Counted from the first letter of the stretch, positions 1 to 8,688 are shown. The stretch: 60,473 nt of DNA from an uncultured Prevotellaceae bacterium (GCA_947166655.1 CAMVFC010000003.1:1-60473); one strand, 5' to 3'. Notes: a model not told the origin generated them from the letters alone. Made by a program: numbers and translations.

Positions 1-72
1 CAGAAGGGACTCTTCATCCGCACAGAGACCCTTCGCGACGGCACCGTCCGCACGCAGAAGGTCCGCTTCTGA
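1..72 (+). CDS. C-terminal end of a surface/secreted protein (partial)
   Basis: An open frame enters from the left edge and stops with TGA at 70-72. The 23 visible residues end in GLFIRTETLRDGTVRTQKV plus RF. This is the shape of the C-terminal sorting tail of Bacteroidetes secreted proteins: a Gly-aromatic start, alternating beta residues, and a basic DGTVRTQKV end. The catalytic or binding part lies outside the window, so the function cannot be given. A terminator hairpin follows at 109-152. Confidence 0.6.
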   Translation, partial: QKGLFIRTETLRDGTVRTQKVRF

Positions 73-108
73 GCCTCCAGAGTCGTTTCTTTCTACATTC
101 ATCCGAGC

Positions 109-152
109 GAACCGCCATCAGCTCCTCTCCGGGCCGATGGCGGTTCCTCTTT
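109..152 (+). terminator. Rho-independent-type terminator
   Basis: GAACCGCCAT (109-118) pairs exactly with ATGGCGGTTC (137-146) and is followed by CCTCTTTGTC. It lies 37 bp after the stop of the leftmost gene, so it probably ends that transcript. Confidence 0.6.
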
Positions 153-279
153 GTCTGCAGAGGAACCATATCGCCCACGAGCACACGGTGGCGTCGCCTT
201 CCCGCCAGTTTCGCCGTGGCTCGGAAGGACATTACACTTGCGCCAAATGGCCTTCTAGACAACAAGGAAGGGCGCCTCA

Positions 280-411
280 GAAAAAAGTTCCAAGAGTTTT
301 TGCAAAAAGTGCCAAGAGTTTCAGCAAAAAGTGCCAAGAGATTTTGCAAAAAATGCCAAAGGTTTTTGCCAAAACTCCCAAGAGTTTTTTTGAAAAGTGT
401 CAAGAGATTGA
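280..411. repeat. 22-bp-period tandem array, six degenerate units
   Basis: Six consecutive units of exactly 22 bp start at 280, 302, 324, 346, 368 and 390. The typical unit is GCAAAAAGTGCCAAGAGTTT plus two variable bases. Units differ by substitutions only, never in length. The array lies in the 578-bp gap between the convergent ends of the leftmost gene and recA. There are no unique spacers, so it is not a CRISPR. Open frames across it (K/F/L-rich peptides) are by-products of the period. The same unit family occurs at 25688-25775 and 50044-50165. Confidence 0.9.
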
Positions 412-650
412 TCCGCGCTCCATTTTTAGGGGACAACCATCTCCCCGAAGTGGCTCTTTACAGAGAGAGCGGCCACTCGTTTTTCTGTAGCAGCAGGGAC
501 CGGAGGTCCGGGTCCGGAAAAACAAAAGAGCGAAGAACGAGGCTTCCCCCGAGACCCGTCCTGCACGGACCGACGGCCTTCACTGGGAAGCCTTGTTCTT
601 CACTCGTCACTCAGCGCTGAGCAGAGCCTCAGCGCTCGCTCGGCGCTGCG
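412..650. other. Intergenic stretch without a gene
   Basis: From the 22-bp array to the stop codon of recA I see only short GC-rich inverted repeats, such as GGACCGGAGGTCC near 500, and no credible coding frame. Convergent transcripts probably end here. Confidence 0.4.
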
Positions 651-1664
651 TCACTCCTCGCCGTGCCTGCTCTGCATGGCTTCGAAGATCTTGGCTTCGA
701 TCTCGTCGCAGAGCTCGGGGTTGTCGCTCAGGAGGCGCTTGACGGCGTCGCGGCCCTGCCCGATCTTTGATTCGTTGTAGCTGAACCATGAGCCGGACTT
801 CTGTATGACGTCGTACTCGACGCCGAGGTCCACGAGCTCGCCCGTGCGGCTGATGCCTTCGCCGAAGGAGATCTCAAACTCAGCCTTACGGAAGGGAGGT
901 GCCACCTTGTTCTTGATGACCTTCACGCGCACCTGGTTGCCGATGACTTCGTCGCCGTCCTTGATGCTGGTGACGCGGCGGATGTCCAGACGCACGCTGG
1001 CGTAGAACTTCAGGGCGTTACCGCCTGTGGTGGTCTCGGGGTTGCCGAACATGACGCCGATCTTCTCGCGAAGCTGGTTGATGAAGATGCAGCAGGTCTT
1101 GGTCTTGGCGACGTTGGCGGTGAGCTTGCGCAGGGCCTGACTCATGAGGCGTGCCTGCAGACCCACTTTGTTGTCGCCCATCTCGCCTTCGATTTCTGCC
1201 TTGGGGGTGAGGGCGGCCACGGAGTCGATGACGATGACGTCAACGGCTGAGGAGCAGATGAGCTGGTCGGCAATCTCGAGGGCCTGCTCGCCATTGTCGG
1301 GTTGCGAGATGAGAAGTTCCTCGAGGTTGATGCCGAGACGCTTGGCATAGGTGGGGTCGAAGGCGTGCTCGGCGTCGATGAAGGCGGCGATGCCTCCCTG
1401 CTTCTGTGCCTGCGCCATGGCGTGGATGGCTAAGGTGGTCTTACCGGACGATTCGGGGCCGTAGATCTCGATGATGCGTCCACGGGGGTAGCCGCCTACG
1501 CCGAGGGCGTGGTTGAGGGCGATGCTGCCGGTGGGGATGACGTCGATCTTCTCTTGTGCTTCGTCGCCCAGGCGCATGATGGAGCCCTTGCCGAAGTCTT
1601 TTTCTATCTTCTTCATCGTCATCTGCAGAGCTTGCAGACGCGATGTCTTTTCATTATCAGCCAT
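651..1664 (-). CDS. recA: Recombinase RecA
   Basis: RecA (337 aa) polymerises on single-stranded DNA, catalyses strand exchange and triggers LexA-type self-cleavage. The sequence is full length: N-terminal helix, Walker A GPESSGKT at residues 69-76, the loop around [39 protein letters not shown] with the L2 region, and a short C-terminal tail ending in RHGEE. The start is ATG at 1664. It follows the carboxynorspermidine dehydrogenase gene by 46 bp on the same strand, so the two may be co-transcribed, although a promoter in the gap cannot be excluded. No clear SOS box was seen. Confidence 0.98.
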   Translation of the reverse strand: MADNEKTSRLQALQMTMKKIEKDFGKGSIMRLGDEAQEKIDVIPTGSIALNHALGVGGYPRGRIIEIYGPESSGKTTLAIHAMAQAQKQGGIAAFIDAEHAFDPTYAKRLGINLEELLISQPDNGEQALEIADQLICSSAVDVIVIDSVAALTPKAEIEGEMGDNKVGLQARLMSQALRKLTANVAKTKTCCIFINQLREKIGVMFGNPETTTGGNALKFYASVRLDIRRVTSIKDGDEVIGNQVRVKVIKNKVAPPFRKAEFEISFGEGISRTGELVDLGVEYDVIQKSGSWFSYNESKIGQGRDAVKRLLSDNPELCDEIEAKIFEAMQSRHGEE

Positions 1665-1710
1665 AATGTTTATTTAAGGGGGGAAAAATGATGTCTTTCT
1701 TGCTTGGGGC

Positions 1711-2949
1711 CTACAACTCCAGGTCCACGTCGTGCAGCTCGTGCCAGGGCAGACCTTGACGGTTGAGCTGTTCCATGAAGGGATCGGGGTCGAACTCCTC
1801 GACGTTGTGCACGCCGGGCTTCACCCACTGCCCCGTGAGGAACATCATGGCACCAATCATGGCGGGTACGCCGGTGGTGTAGGAGACGCCCTGCATGCCC
1901 GTCTCTTCGTAGGCTGCACGGTGGGAGCAGTTGTTGTAGACGTAGTAGGTGTGCTCCTTGCCGTCGTTGCCGATGCCGCGGATGCGACAGCCGATGGAGG
2001 TCTGGCCCTCATAGTTCTCGCCGAGGTCCTGCGGGTTGGGCAGCACGGCTTTGAGGAACTGCAGGGGGACAATCTTGACGCGGGCATTGCCCGAGCCGTC
2101 GGCCAGAGGCGCTTCGTACTCGATCTCGTCGATGCGGCTCATGCCGATGTTCTGAATCACCTCGAGGTGCTTGAGGTACTGCTGCCCGAAAGTCATCCAG
2201 AAGCGTGCGCGGCGGATGGTGGGATAGTTGATGACGAGCGACTCGATCTCCTCGTGGTGCAGCAGATAGCTGTCGCGCGGTCCGATCTCGGGGTAGGTCA
2301 GGTCCTTGTGAATCTCCAGGGGTTCGGTCTCCACCCACTGTCCGTTTTCCCAATAGAGGCCCTTCTGGGTGATCTCGCGGATATTGATTTCGGGGTTGAA
2401 GTTGGTGGCAAAAGCCTTGTGATGGTCGCCGGCGTTGCAGTCCACGATGTCGAGATACTGCAGCTCGCGGAAGTGGTGCTTGGCGGCATAGGCGGTGTAG
2501 ATGGAGGTGACGCCCGGGTCGAAGCCGCAGCCCAGGATGGCTGTGAGGCCGGCCTTCTCGAAGCGCTCACGGTAGGCCCACTGCCAGGAGTATTCGAAGT
2601 GCGCCTCGTCTTTCGGCTCGTAGTTGGCCGTGTCGAGGTAGTTGCAGCCTGTCTGCAGGCAGGCTTCCATGATGGTAAGATCCTGGTACGGCAGGGCGAG
2701 GTTGACGACGATGTCGGGCTTGTACGTGCTGAAGAGCTCCACCAGTTCCGCTACGTTGTCGGCATCCACGCGCGCCGTCTGAATGCCTCTGTAGCCGGTG
2801 GCCTTTTCCACGGCAGCCGCCAGCTTGTCGCATTTGGCCTTCGTGCGCGAGGCAATCATGATGTCGGTAAAGACGTCGGGGTTCTGCGCTATCTTGTGGG
2901 CGGCCACCGTGGCCACGCCTCCTGCGCCGATGATGAGTACTTTTCCCAT
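1711..2949 (-). CDS. Carboxynorspermidine/carboxyspermidine dehydrogenase (saccharopine dehydrogenase family)
   Basis: The 412-residue cytosolic protein starts with a Rossmann fold (VLIIGAGGVATVAAHKIAQ from residue 4) and follows the saccharopine-dehydrogenase-like family throughout, including LALPYQDLTIMEACLQTGCNYLDTANYE split over its catalytic region and GCGFDPGVTS. In Bacteroidales this family makes carboxy(nor)spermidine from aspartate semialdehyde and a diamine using NADPH, the step before the decarboxylase NspC in sym-norspermidine or spermidine synthesis. NspC is not in this window. True saccharopine (lysine) metabolism is a less likely alternative. A good promoter lies at 3174-3205. 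Confidence 0.85.
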   Translation of the reverse strand: MGKVLIIGAGGVATVAAHKIAQNPDVFTDIMIASRTKAKCDKLAAAVEKATGYRGIQTARVDADNVAELVELFSTYKPDIVVNLALPYQDLTIMEACLQTGCNYLDTANYEPKDEAHFEYSWQWAYRERFEKAGLTAILGCGFDPGVTSIYTAYAAKHHFRELQYLDIVDCNAGDHHKAFATNFNPEINIREITQKGLYWENGQWVETEPLEIHKDLTYPEIGPRDSYLLHHEEIESLVINYPTIRRARFWMTFGQQYLKHLEVIQNIGMSRIDEIEYEAPLADGSGNARVKIVPLQFLKAVLPNPQDLGENYEGQTSIGCRIRGIGNDGKEHTYYVYNNCSHRAAYEETGMQGVSYTTGVPAMIGAMMFLTGQWVKPGVHNVEEFDPDPFMEQLNRQGLPWHELHDVDLEL

Positions 2950-3173
2950 GATGATATAGAGTTTTTTGAGTTCGTTTAGGAGACTTTTCAGAAGAGTATC
3001 CAGGAGTGCTGCCGTCCTGCCGGAAGCCTTTTTCGGCCCAGCCTTTCAGCTTCGACTCCGCCGACCGGCCCGTGCGGACCGGCCTCTCAGGAGCAAGCTG
3101 TCACGGCACTTGCCGCTCGCCACGTTCCATTTTCAGCGATCGGTTCTCAACTTACATCTCTCCATTTCAACTG

Positions 3174-3205
3174 CGAAGGTAGCAAAAAGCGAGGTACAGA
3201 GCAAA
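3174..3205 (-). promoter_or_regulatory. Bacteroidetes-type promoter upstream of the dehydrogenase
   Basis: On the minus strand TTTG (3205-3202) is followed after 20 bp by TACCTTCG (3181-3174), close to the TTTG-N19-21-TAnnTTTG consensus. Transcription would begin near 3167 and give a leader of about 215 nt before the ATG at 2949. Apart from this, the 298-bp gap 2950-3247 shows no gene. Confidence 0.55.
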
Positions 3206-3247
3206 TCGACACGGAGAAATTAACGTATTTTGTGGTTTGCGCAGACG

Positions 3248-4681
3248 TCAGAGGGAGCCTCCCTCGCGGCGCAGCTGCTCCACGTAGTCGCTGATGCGAT
3301 GGAGTTCCTCAGGAATCTGGATCTGCTGCGGACAGTGAGGCGCACACTGCCCGCACCCGATGCAGTGGTCGGCCTGCCGCAGGCGGGGCACGCTGCGGTC
3401 GTAGCCCACGAGGAACGCACGGCGCTGCCGACGGTAGGTGGGCGAACCGCTGCTCTGCGGAGTGTTGCCTTCGTTGACACACTTGTTATAGTGGGCGAAG
3501 ATGCCGGGGATGTCGAGGCCGTAGGGGCAGGGCATACAGTACTGACAGGCGGTGCAGGGAATCTCTTTCTGCCCGTAGATGAGCTCGGCGATGTGCATGA
3601 GGAAGTCGTTCTCCTCGTCGCTGATGGGGTGCAGCGGCGAATAGGTGGCCACGTTCTCCTGCAGGTGCTCCATGTAAGTCATTCCGGAGAGCACGGTGAG
3701 CACCCCCTCGGGCGTGCCCGCAAAGCGGAAGGCCCACGAAGCGATGGTGGCCTCGGCATCGCGTTGCTTCAGCTCGGCGGCGATATCGTCTGCCACACGT
3801 GCCAGACGCCCGCCCAGCAGAGGCTCCATAATGACGGCCGGGATGCCTCGACGGTGCAGCTCGCCGTAGAGTGTGACGGCATCGACGTTGCTGGAATTGA
3901 TTTCGTTGGCGTAGAACCAGTCGAGGTAGTTCAGCTCGATCTGGCAGAAGTCCCAGTGGTAGCGGCCTTCGTCGTGCAGGCGCAGCAGCAGCTCAAAGGC
4001 GCGGTAGTCGCCATGCCACGAGAAGCCGAGGTTGCGGATGCGCCCGGCAGCCTTCTCCTGGGTGAGCCAGTCGAGTACGCCATTGTCGATGAAGCGCCGC
4101 TGGCAGACCTCCAGACCGCTGAGCTGTTCGCCCGTCTCGGGGTCGCGACCGCCACCGCCCGTGCTGTGCAGCAGCAGGTAGTCGATGTAGTCGGTCTGCA
4201 ACTCCCGGAGCGAGTTCTCGAACATCTCTTTCGAGGCATCGAGCGCCCAGTAGCGTGTATCGAAGTTGGAGAGCTTGGTGGCGATGTAGTAGCTCTGGCG
4301 CGGATGGCGCTTCAGGGCGATGCCGGTGCAGCGCTCTGAGAGGCCGCGACAGTAGACGGGCGACGTGTCGAAGTAGTTGACGCCGTGCGCCAGCGCATAG
4401 TCGACCTGGCGGTTGATCATTTCCTGGTCGAAGGGTCCTGTCACGGCGTCGTCGGGCGTGCCTTCGGGCAACTGCGGCAGACGCATCATGCCATAGCCGA
4501 GGAGCGAGACGCGGTCGCCCGTATTGGGATTCGTGCGCAGGGTCATGTGCTCACCTTCGGCTTCCGTCGAAGGCGCGGCAGCACGCCTGCAGGAAGCGAG
4601 GAACGCCGATGCCGGCACGGCTGCCGCAGCACCGCCGGCCAGGTATTTCAGGAAGTTACGGCGGGAAAGTTGCTTATCCAT
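3248..4681 (-). CDS. Tat-exported aldo/keto reductase with C-terminal 4Fe-4S domain
   Basis: The 477-residue protein starts with a textbook twin-arginine signal (SRRNFLK at 6-12, then an Ala-rich stretch) that ends in a lipobox-like LASC, so Cys31 may carry lipid. The middle is an aldo/keto reductase barrel with the Asp-Tyr-Lys-His tetrad visible in YFDTSPVY, ATK and LLLH. The C-terminus has two clusters, CTACQYCMPCPYG and CIGCGQCAPHCPQ, of the 4Fe-4S type. Substrate unknown. It lies downstream of tatA, tatC and a polyferredoxin gene on the same strand, which fits a need for folded, cofactor-loaded export. The 178-bp gap to the preceding gene contains repeats, so operon membership is likely but not certain. 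Confidence 0.88.
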   Translation of the reverse strand: MDKQLSRRNFLKYLAGGAAAAVPASAFLASCRRAAAPSTEAEGEHMTLRTNPNTGDRVSLLGYGMMRLPQLPEGTPDDAVTGPFDQEMINRQVDYALAHGVNYFDTSPVYCRGLSERCTGIALKRHPRQSYYIATKLSNFDTRYWALDASKEMFENSLRELQTDYIDYLLLHSTGGGGRDPETGEQLSGLEVCQRRFIDNGVLDWLTQEKAAGRIRNLGFSWHGDYRAFELLLRLHDEGRYHWDFCQIELNYLDWFYANEINSSNVDAVTLYGELHRRGIPAVIMEPLLGGRLARVADDIAAELKQRDAEATIASWAFRFAGTPEGVLTVLSGMTYMEHLQENVATYSPLHPISDEENDFLMHIAELIYGQKEIPCTACQYCMPCPYGLDIPGIFAHYNKCVNEGNTPQSSGSPTYRRQRRAFLVGYDRSVPRLRQADHCIGCGQCAPHCPQQIQIPEELHRISDYVEQLRREGGSL

Positions 4682-4686
4682 ATCTC

Positions 4687-4856
4687 TATTGTCTTATTAT
4701 TCTGTATATTATTATACTGCTTATATTGTCTTATTATTCTGCATGATCTTCAATTCTCATCCCCATTTCCACATCTTCAATCTTTCAATTATCTCAATCT
4801 TCATTTTTTCAATCTTTCAATCTTTCAATTTTTCAATCTTTCAATCTTTCAATTTT
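4687..4856. repeat. 18-bp direct repeat plus 8-bp-period array
   Basis: TATTGTCTTATTATTCTG occurs twice (4687-4704 and 4724-4741, period 37). From about 4775 to 4856 follows an array with an 8-bp period, mostly AATCTTTC with some AATTTTTC units. It fills the gap between the aldo/keto reductase and polyferredoxin genes, and its last unit stops 4 bp short of the polyferredoxin stop codon. The same 8-mer (reverse ATTGAAAG) recurs near 23.75, 33.25 and 36.65 kb. Confidence 0.85.
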
Positions 4857-4859
4857 CCC

Positions 4860-6353
4860 TCACACTTCCTTGTGCACCTCGTGACCCTCGACATAGATAG
4901 CCGAGAAGGGACGTGCCGGGCAGAGGTGCTCGCAGGCGCCGCATCCGATGCACTTGGCTTCGTTGACGGCAGGCACCTTGGGGCTGAGCGGATCATCGGC
5001 GTCGAGGGGCACCATCTGGATGGCTCCCGCAGGACAGTGGCGGGCACAGTTGCCGCAGGCTACGCCGTCGGTTATCACGACGCAGTTCTTCTTCACCCAC
5101 ACGGCATGGCCTATCTGAATGCTGGATTTCTCTTCGTGACGGATGGGGCGGATGGCGCCTGTGGGACACACCTCGGAACAGCGGTTGCACTCAGGGCGGC
5201 AATAGCCGCGCTCGTACGACATCGTAGGCTGCATCATCGTGAGCAGGCCTGTCGACGGACGCAGTACCTGGCTGGGGCACTGCGCCACACAGAGTTGGCA
5301 GCCCGTGCAGTGCTGCGCCATATGCCGCGCCGAGAGACTGCCCGGAGGCGTCAGCGGCGTCTGACGCTCGGGGGCCACCTTGTCCTCGATGGTGGCAAGG
5401 CCGCCGTCGGTCTTCGCCTTCACCTGTGCCAGCGCAGCGGTGGTGGTGGCGAGGGCTGAGCCGATGAGGAAGGCGCGGCGAGAGGCGGAGTCCGGACCCG
5501 CCTGCGCCTGGGAGTCTGTCTTCCGGCCCTTGGCGGAGGGGGCATACTTCAACGCTCCGAACTTACAGCTCTCGATGCAGTTGCCGCAAACGACACAGCG
5601 GGAGGCGTCCACATGGTGCGTCTGGAAATCGATGCAGGCGGCCTTACAGGCTTTGCTGCAAGCCGAACAGTTGCGGCATTTCGCCTCGTCGAAACGAATC
5701 TTCAGAAACGAGAAACGCGAGACGAAGCTGAGGAGGGTGCCCACAGGGCAGATGGTGTTGCAGTAGGTGCGACCGCCAATCCACGCGAGGACGGCCAGCA
5801 ACAGCAGCGAGACCGCAGCGATGATGAAGGTGGGCAGGCTACGGATCCACACATCGACGTGGTAGAAGGTGTAGCTATCGTGACGGGCAGCGATGTCGGC
5901 CAGCACGTTGTTGCCCATCTCATAGAGTGGCTGGAAGAGGTTGGAGGCAATGCGACCGAAGCTGCTATAAGGTGCCAGCAAGGCCACCAGCGAGCCGACG
6001 CCCGCCACCAGGGCCACGAGGAACAGCACCAGCACGGGATAGCGCAGCCAGCGCACCTCGGCCGAATAGCTGTAGCGACCTACCTTTTTATTTTTACGCG
6101 GGCGCACGTGCGCGAGAAGGTCTTGAAGGATGCCCAGCGGACAGACGACGGAGCAGTAGATGCGACCCAGCAGAAGGGTCAGCAACAGCAGGCCGATGAC
6201 CACGGCGACATGCATGGACAACACGGCGGGGAGGAACTGAATCTTGGCCAGCCATCCGACCCAGTGGTGGGCCGTGCCGGTGAAGTCCAGGAAGAGCCAC
6301 GTCAGCAACAGGAAACTGACGAGGGCAAGGGTGATACGAATCTTTCTTAGCAT
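4860..6353 (-). CDS. Membrane polyferredoxin with NapH-like N-terminus and an internal twin-arginine signal
   Basis: The 497-residue protein begins at ATG 6353; an upstream in-frame extension overlaps tatC and lacks family character. Residues 1-210 form several membrane segments with two CxxxCP motifs (CSVVCPLG at 67-74, CNTICPVG at 198-205), as in NapH/NosR-type quinol-oxidising proteins. Cysteine clusters follow at 226-263. Residues 291-309 (SRRAFLIGSALATTTAALA) form a second, internal Tat-type signal, after which come four more clusters (CTGCQLCVAQCP, CRPECNRCSEVCP, CGNCARHCP, CIGCGACEHLCP). The layout resembles a NapH-NapG fusion that passes electrons across the membrane. It starts 16 bp after tatC. 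Partner enzyme unknown; the adjacent exported reductase is the obvious candidate. Confidence 0.85.
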   Translation of the reverse strand: MLRKIRITLALVSFLLLTWLFLDFTGTAHHWVGWLAKIQFLPAVLSMHVAVVIGLLLLTLLLGRIYCSVVCPLGILQDLLAHVRPRKNKKVGRYSYSAEVRWLRYPVLVLFLVALVAGVGSLVALLAPYSSFGRIASNLFQPLYEMGNNVLADIAARHDSYTFYHVDVWIRSLPTFIIAAVSLLLLAVLAWIGGRTYCNTICPVGTLLSFVSRFSFLKIRFDEAKCRNCSACSKACKAACIDFQTHHVDASRCVVCGNCIESCKFGALKYAPSAKGRKTDSQAQAGPDSASRRAFLIGSALATTTAALAQVKAKTDGGLATIEDKVAPERQTPLTPPGSLSARHMAQHCTGCQLCVAQCPSQVLRPSTGLLTMMQPTMSYERGYCRPECNRCSEVCPTGAIRPIRHEEKSSIQIGHAVWVKKNCVVITDGVACGNCARHCPAGAIQMVPLDADDPLSPKVPAVNEAKCIGCGACEHLCPARPFSAIYVEGHEVHKEV

Positions 6354-6369
6354 ATCGTTTTGAATAGTG

Positions 6370-7137
6370 TTATTTTTGTGTTTCTTGCGAAGGGGCCGAC
6401 TGCGTCGCGCGGACGATACCGATGCTGGCCTCGTAGAGCAGCCAGATGGGCAGCGAGACAACGAGGAGCGTCGTGATGTCGGCCGTGGGAGTAATCACGG
6501 CGGCGACGACGAGAATGGCCACGATGGCATGTCGTCGATAGCGGCTCATCCACTCTGATCTCAGCATTCCGAAACGTGCCAACAGCCACGAAACGACAGG
6601 GATCTCGAAGACGATGCCGAACAGTAGCGAGAACAACAGCAGCGTGTCGACATAGCTGGTCAGCGAGAGCAGCACAGACACGTCGGGGCTGACGCTGTAG
6701 GTGGCCAGGAAGCGGACAGACAGTGGGAAGAGCAGGAAATAACTCAGGACGACGCCGACGACAAACATGCCGTAGGACGAGGCAACCAGACGTAGGCCTA
6801 CACGCCGCTCGTGCGCATACAAAGCGGGGGAGACGAAGCGGAAGAGAACATACACTACGTAGGGCGAGGCGGTCAGCAGTCCTGCTACAAGCGCCACTTT
6901 CATGTGGATCATGAACTGCTCTGTCAGCTCCGTGTTGATGAGACGAAGGTGAAAGGGCGAGGCATTCAGTAGCTCATAGGTGGGGAAGTCGCTCCGACAC
7001 GGCCACAGCACCACACGGAAGAGGGCGTCCTTCAGGCAGAAAGCGACGATAGCCATCAGCAGCGTCGCCACCAACATTCGTATGAGACTGCCGCGCAGGA
7101 CGTCAAGATGATCCCAAAAGGTCATCTGTTCTTCCAT
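6370..7137 (-). CDS. tatC: Sec-independent protein translocase TatC
   Basis: TatC (255 aa) is the multi-span receptor that binds twin-arginine signals. The sequence shows the TatC pattern: cytosolic MTFWDHLDVLRGSLIRM start, six hydrophobic segments, FRFVSPALYAHERR in the first cytosolic loop, and FGIVFEIPVVSWLLARFG. It follows tatA by 3 bp and is followed after 16 bp by the polyferredoxin gene. No tatB is present, as is usual in Bacteroidetes, where TatA serves both roles. Confidence 0.95.
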   Translation of the reverse strand: MEEQMTFWDHLDVLRGSLIRMLVATLLMAIVAFCLKDALFRVVLWPCRSDFPTYELLNASPFHLRLINTELTEQFMIHMKVALVAGLLTASPYVVYVLFRFVSPALYAHERRVGLRLVASSYGMFVVGVVLSYFLLFPLSVRFLATYSVSPDVSVLLSLTSYVDTLLLFSLLFGIVFEIPVVSWLLARFGMLRSEWMSRYRRHAIVAILVVAAVITPTADITTLLVVSLPIWLLYEASIGIVRATQSAPSQETQK

Positions 7138-7140
7138 GGC

Positions 7141-7323
7141 TTACTTCTTCTCCTCGGGTTGAGCATCGCTGGCCTTCGCCGACGGTTCGTCGACGCCGTT
7201 CATGCCGTCCTTGAAGCTACGCACGCCCTTGCCGACACCGCGCATCAGCTCGGGAATCTTCTTACCGCCAAAGAGCAAGAGTACCACGATGGCGATGAGG
7301 ATAATTTCGGGAGTTCCTAACAT
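7141..7323 (-). CDS. tatA: Sec-independent protein translocase TatA
   Basis: TatA (60 aa) forms the transport pore or patch. The sequence starts MLGTPEIILIAIVVLLLFGG: one membrane helix, then the FGGKKIPEL hinge, an amphipathic helix (MRGVGKGVRSFKDGMNG) and a charged tail. I take ATG 7323 as the start; the upstream TTG at 7335 would add four residues without family support. It overlaps nothing and precedes tatC by 3 bp. The pectin gene at 7357-8688 ends 33 bp upstream, so a separate promoter would have to lie inside that gene or in this short gap. Confidence 0.95.
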   Translation of the reverse strand: MLGTPEIILIAIVVLLLFGGKKIPELMRGVGKGVRSFKDGMNGVDEPSAKASDAQPEEKK

Positions 7324-7356
7324 GGGGGTAATCAATCGTTATTGAAAGAGATTCAT

Positions 7357-8688
7357 CTATAGTTTTCTGGGAAGGTTCCGCTTCGTCTTCACAAGACAGG
7401 GATGGTCGCACTCTGTCTTCCACTGCGTCAACCAGCCGAACCACTGCGCTGCGTTCTTGAAGCCGTCCTGCTCCATCAGCGCACAGATGGACAGCCAGTA
7501 GCGAATGCGTCCGTTGGACGGACGGAGCAGCGTCAGGTAGTTATAATCGTCCTCCTTGACATCGGAGAGATAGGCTGCAGGCACATAGACGCCTAAGCCT
7601 ACGCCCTCGACGAGATCCTCAGCGGCCTTGTCGGGGACATTACGTCCCCAAGAGCCTGCAAGACCTTCGGCACGGACAAAGCCTTCATTGTCCATCTCTA
7701 ACTTCTGAACGCCTGTGCAGAACATTTCGTCGTTCACGCCGGCGCCCGACAGACGGACATCGACCTGTACGTCGCGGTGGCCGGCATAGATAGTGTACAG
7801 CTGACGCATCTGCAGCGTCTTGCCGCGATAGAGCCAGTTGCGGTCGGTGACCTCCACAATGGCGCGCACAGGACCACTGGCGATAACGCGTTGTCCACGC
7901 GCTTCGACACTGTCTACATACGTAGGCTTTCCGTTGACAAAGCCACGGAAAGAGCCTGCGCCCACGCTGGGACCGGCGAAGAGGATGTCGCATCCCCGTC
8001 CGGCGGCGATATCTTCACGGGTACTATAGAAATTGGTCTGGTCCAGGACGAGTTGAGGCGTCGGCTTGCCGTAGATGTCGATACTCTGACGATGATCCAT
8101 GTAAACGCGGAAACCGACAAGTTCCGATTCCCACTGTGCGCCGTGCCCATAGATAGCATCGTAGGTGGCGAGGGGCTCATTGCGGCCTTGGTATTCGATG
8201 CTGTTGATGTAGGGATAGCGGTATTTGCGGTCCCACACTTTCATAAAGGCCGCCGTGCGTGGAGCATACTCTTTTTGCGGAGCGACGGTTGAGAAGCGCA
8301 CGCTGAAATTGACCGTACTCCGGCCGGGGATGTCGGCAACGAAGGCCAGTTCGTCGACGATGAGGTCGCCGTCGAGGTCGTCGAGCTGAGAGGGAAGAAC
8401 CTTTCCGCTCTGCCCCTTCTCGACAGGACGGAGACGGGTAACGCCTTTGGAAGGGGACAGGGCTATCACCTCGGCCGAAAGGATACCTGTAGCCTTGCGC
8501 CCAAGCGCCTTGCTGAGATTGACGACCACGGGAACGTCGCGACGGTCGGTGGCCAGAGGATTGGTGACGGAAATCGTAAATGCATCAAAGCCCTGTTCCT
8601 TCTCTTCCGCTCTTTCATTGGCAGCAGCATAGGACGCTGGCATCAAAAAACATGCTATGAGCAATAGAAAACTGTTTCGCGTTCTCAT
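7357..8688 (-). CDS. Secreted DUF4861-family protein
   Basis: The 443-residue protein has a Sec signal (MRTRNSFLLLIACFLMPASYA) and then a galactose-mutarotase-like beta-sandwich pattern typical of DUF4861: VPSQLDDLDGD-type start of the core, GHGAQWESELVGFRVYMDHRQSIDIYGKP split over the middle, and FCTGVQKL. DUF4861 proteins occur in pectin (rhamnogalacturonan) loci of Bacteroides and relatives; the precise reaction is not established to my knowledge. It lies 46 bp downstream of the PL26-like lyase gene on the same strand, consistent with joint transcription and a role in pectin breakdown in the periplasm. Confidence 0.75.
   Translation of the reverse strand: MRTRNSFLLLIACFLMPASYAAANERAEEKEQGFDAFTISVTNPLATDRRDVPVVVNLSKALGRKATGILSAEVIALSPSKGVTRLRPVEKGQSGKVLPSQLDDLDGDLIVDELAFVADIPGRSTVNFSVRFSTVAPQKEYAPRTAAFMKVWDRKYRYPYINSIEYQGRNEPLATYDAIYGHGAQWESELVGFRVYMDHRQSIDIYGKPTPQLVLDQTNFYSTREDIAAGRGCDILFAGPSVGAGSFRGFVNGKPTYVDSVEARGQRVIASGPVRAIVEVTDRNWLYRGKTLQMRQLYTIYAGHRDVQVDVRLSGAGVNDEMFCTGVQKLEMDNEGFVRAEGLAGSWGRNVPDKAAEDLVEGVGLGVYVPAAYLSDVKEDDYNYLTLLRPSNGRIRYWLSICALMEQDGFKNAAQWFGWLTQWKTECDHPCLVKTKRNLPRKL

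Noticed and set aside
280..411. CRISPR array
   Set aside because: The repeats are contiguous, degenerate and without unique spacers; no cas gene is in the window. The same holds for the other 22-bp arrays.
14..620. Three overlapping open frames rich in K, F and L on both strands
   Set aside because: They arise from the 22-bp array; the peptides simply repeat the period with no start signal or family likeness.
1732..2979. 415-codon frame antisense to the carboxynorspermidine dehydrogenase
   Set aside because: Shadow of a high-GC gene; V/D/H/G-rich composition, no domain, opposite to a well-recognised protein.
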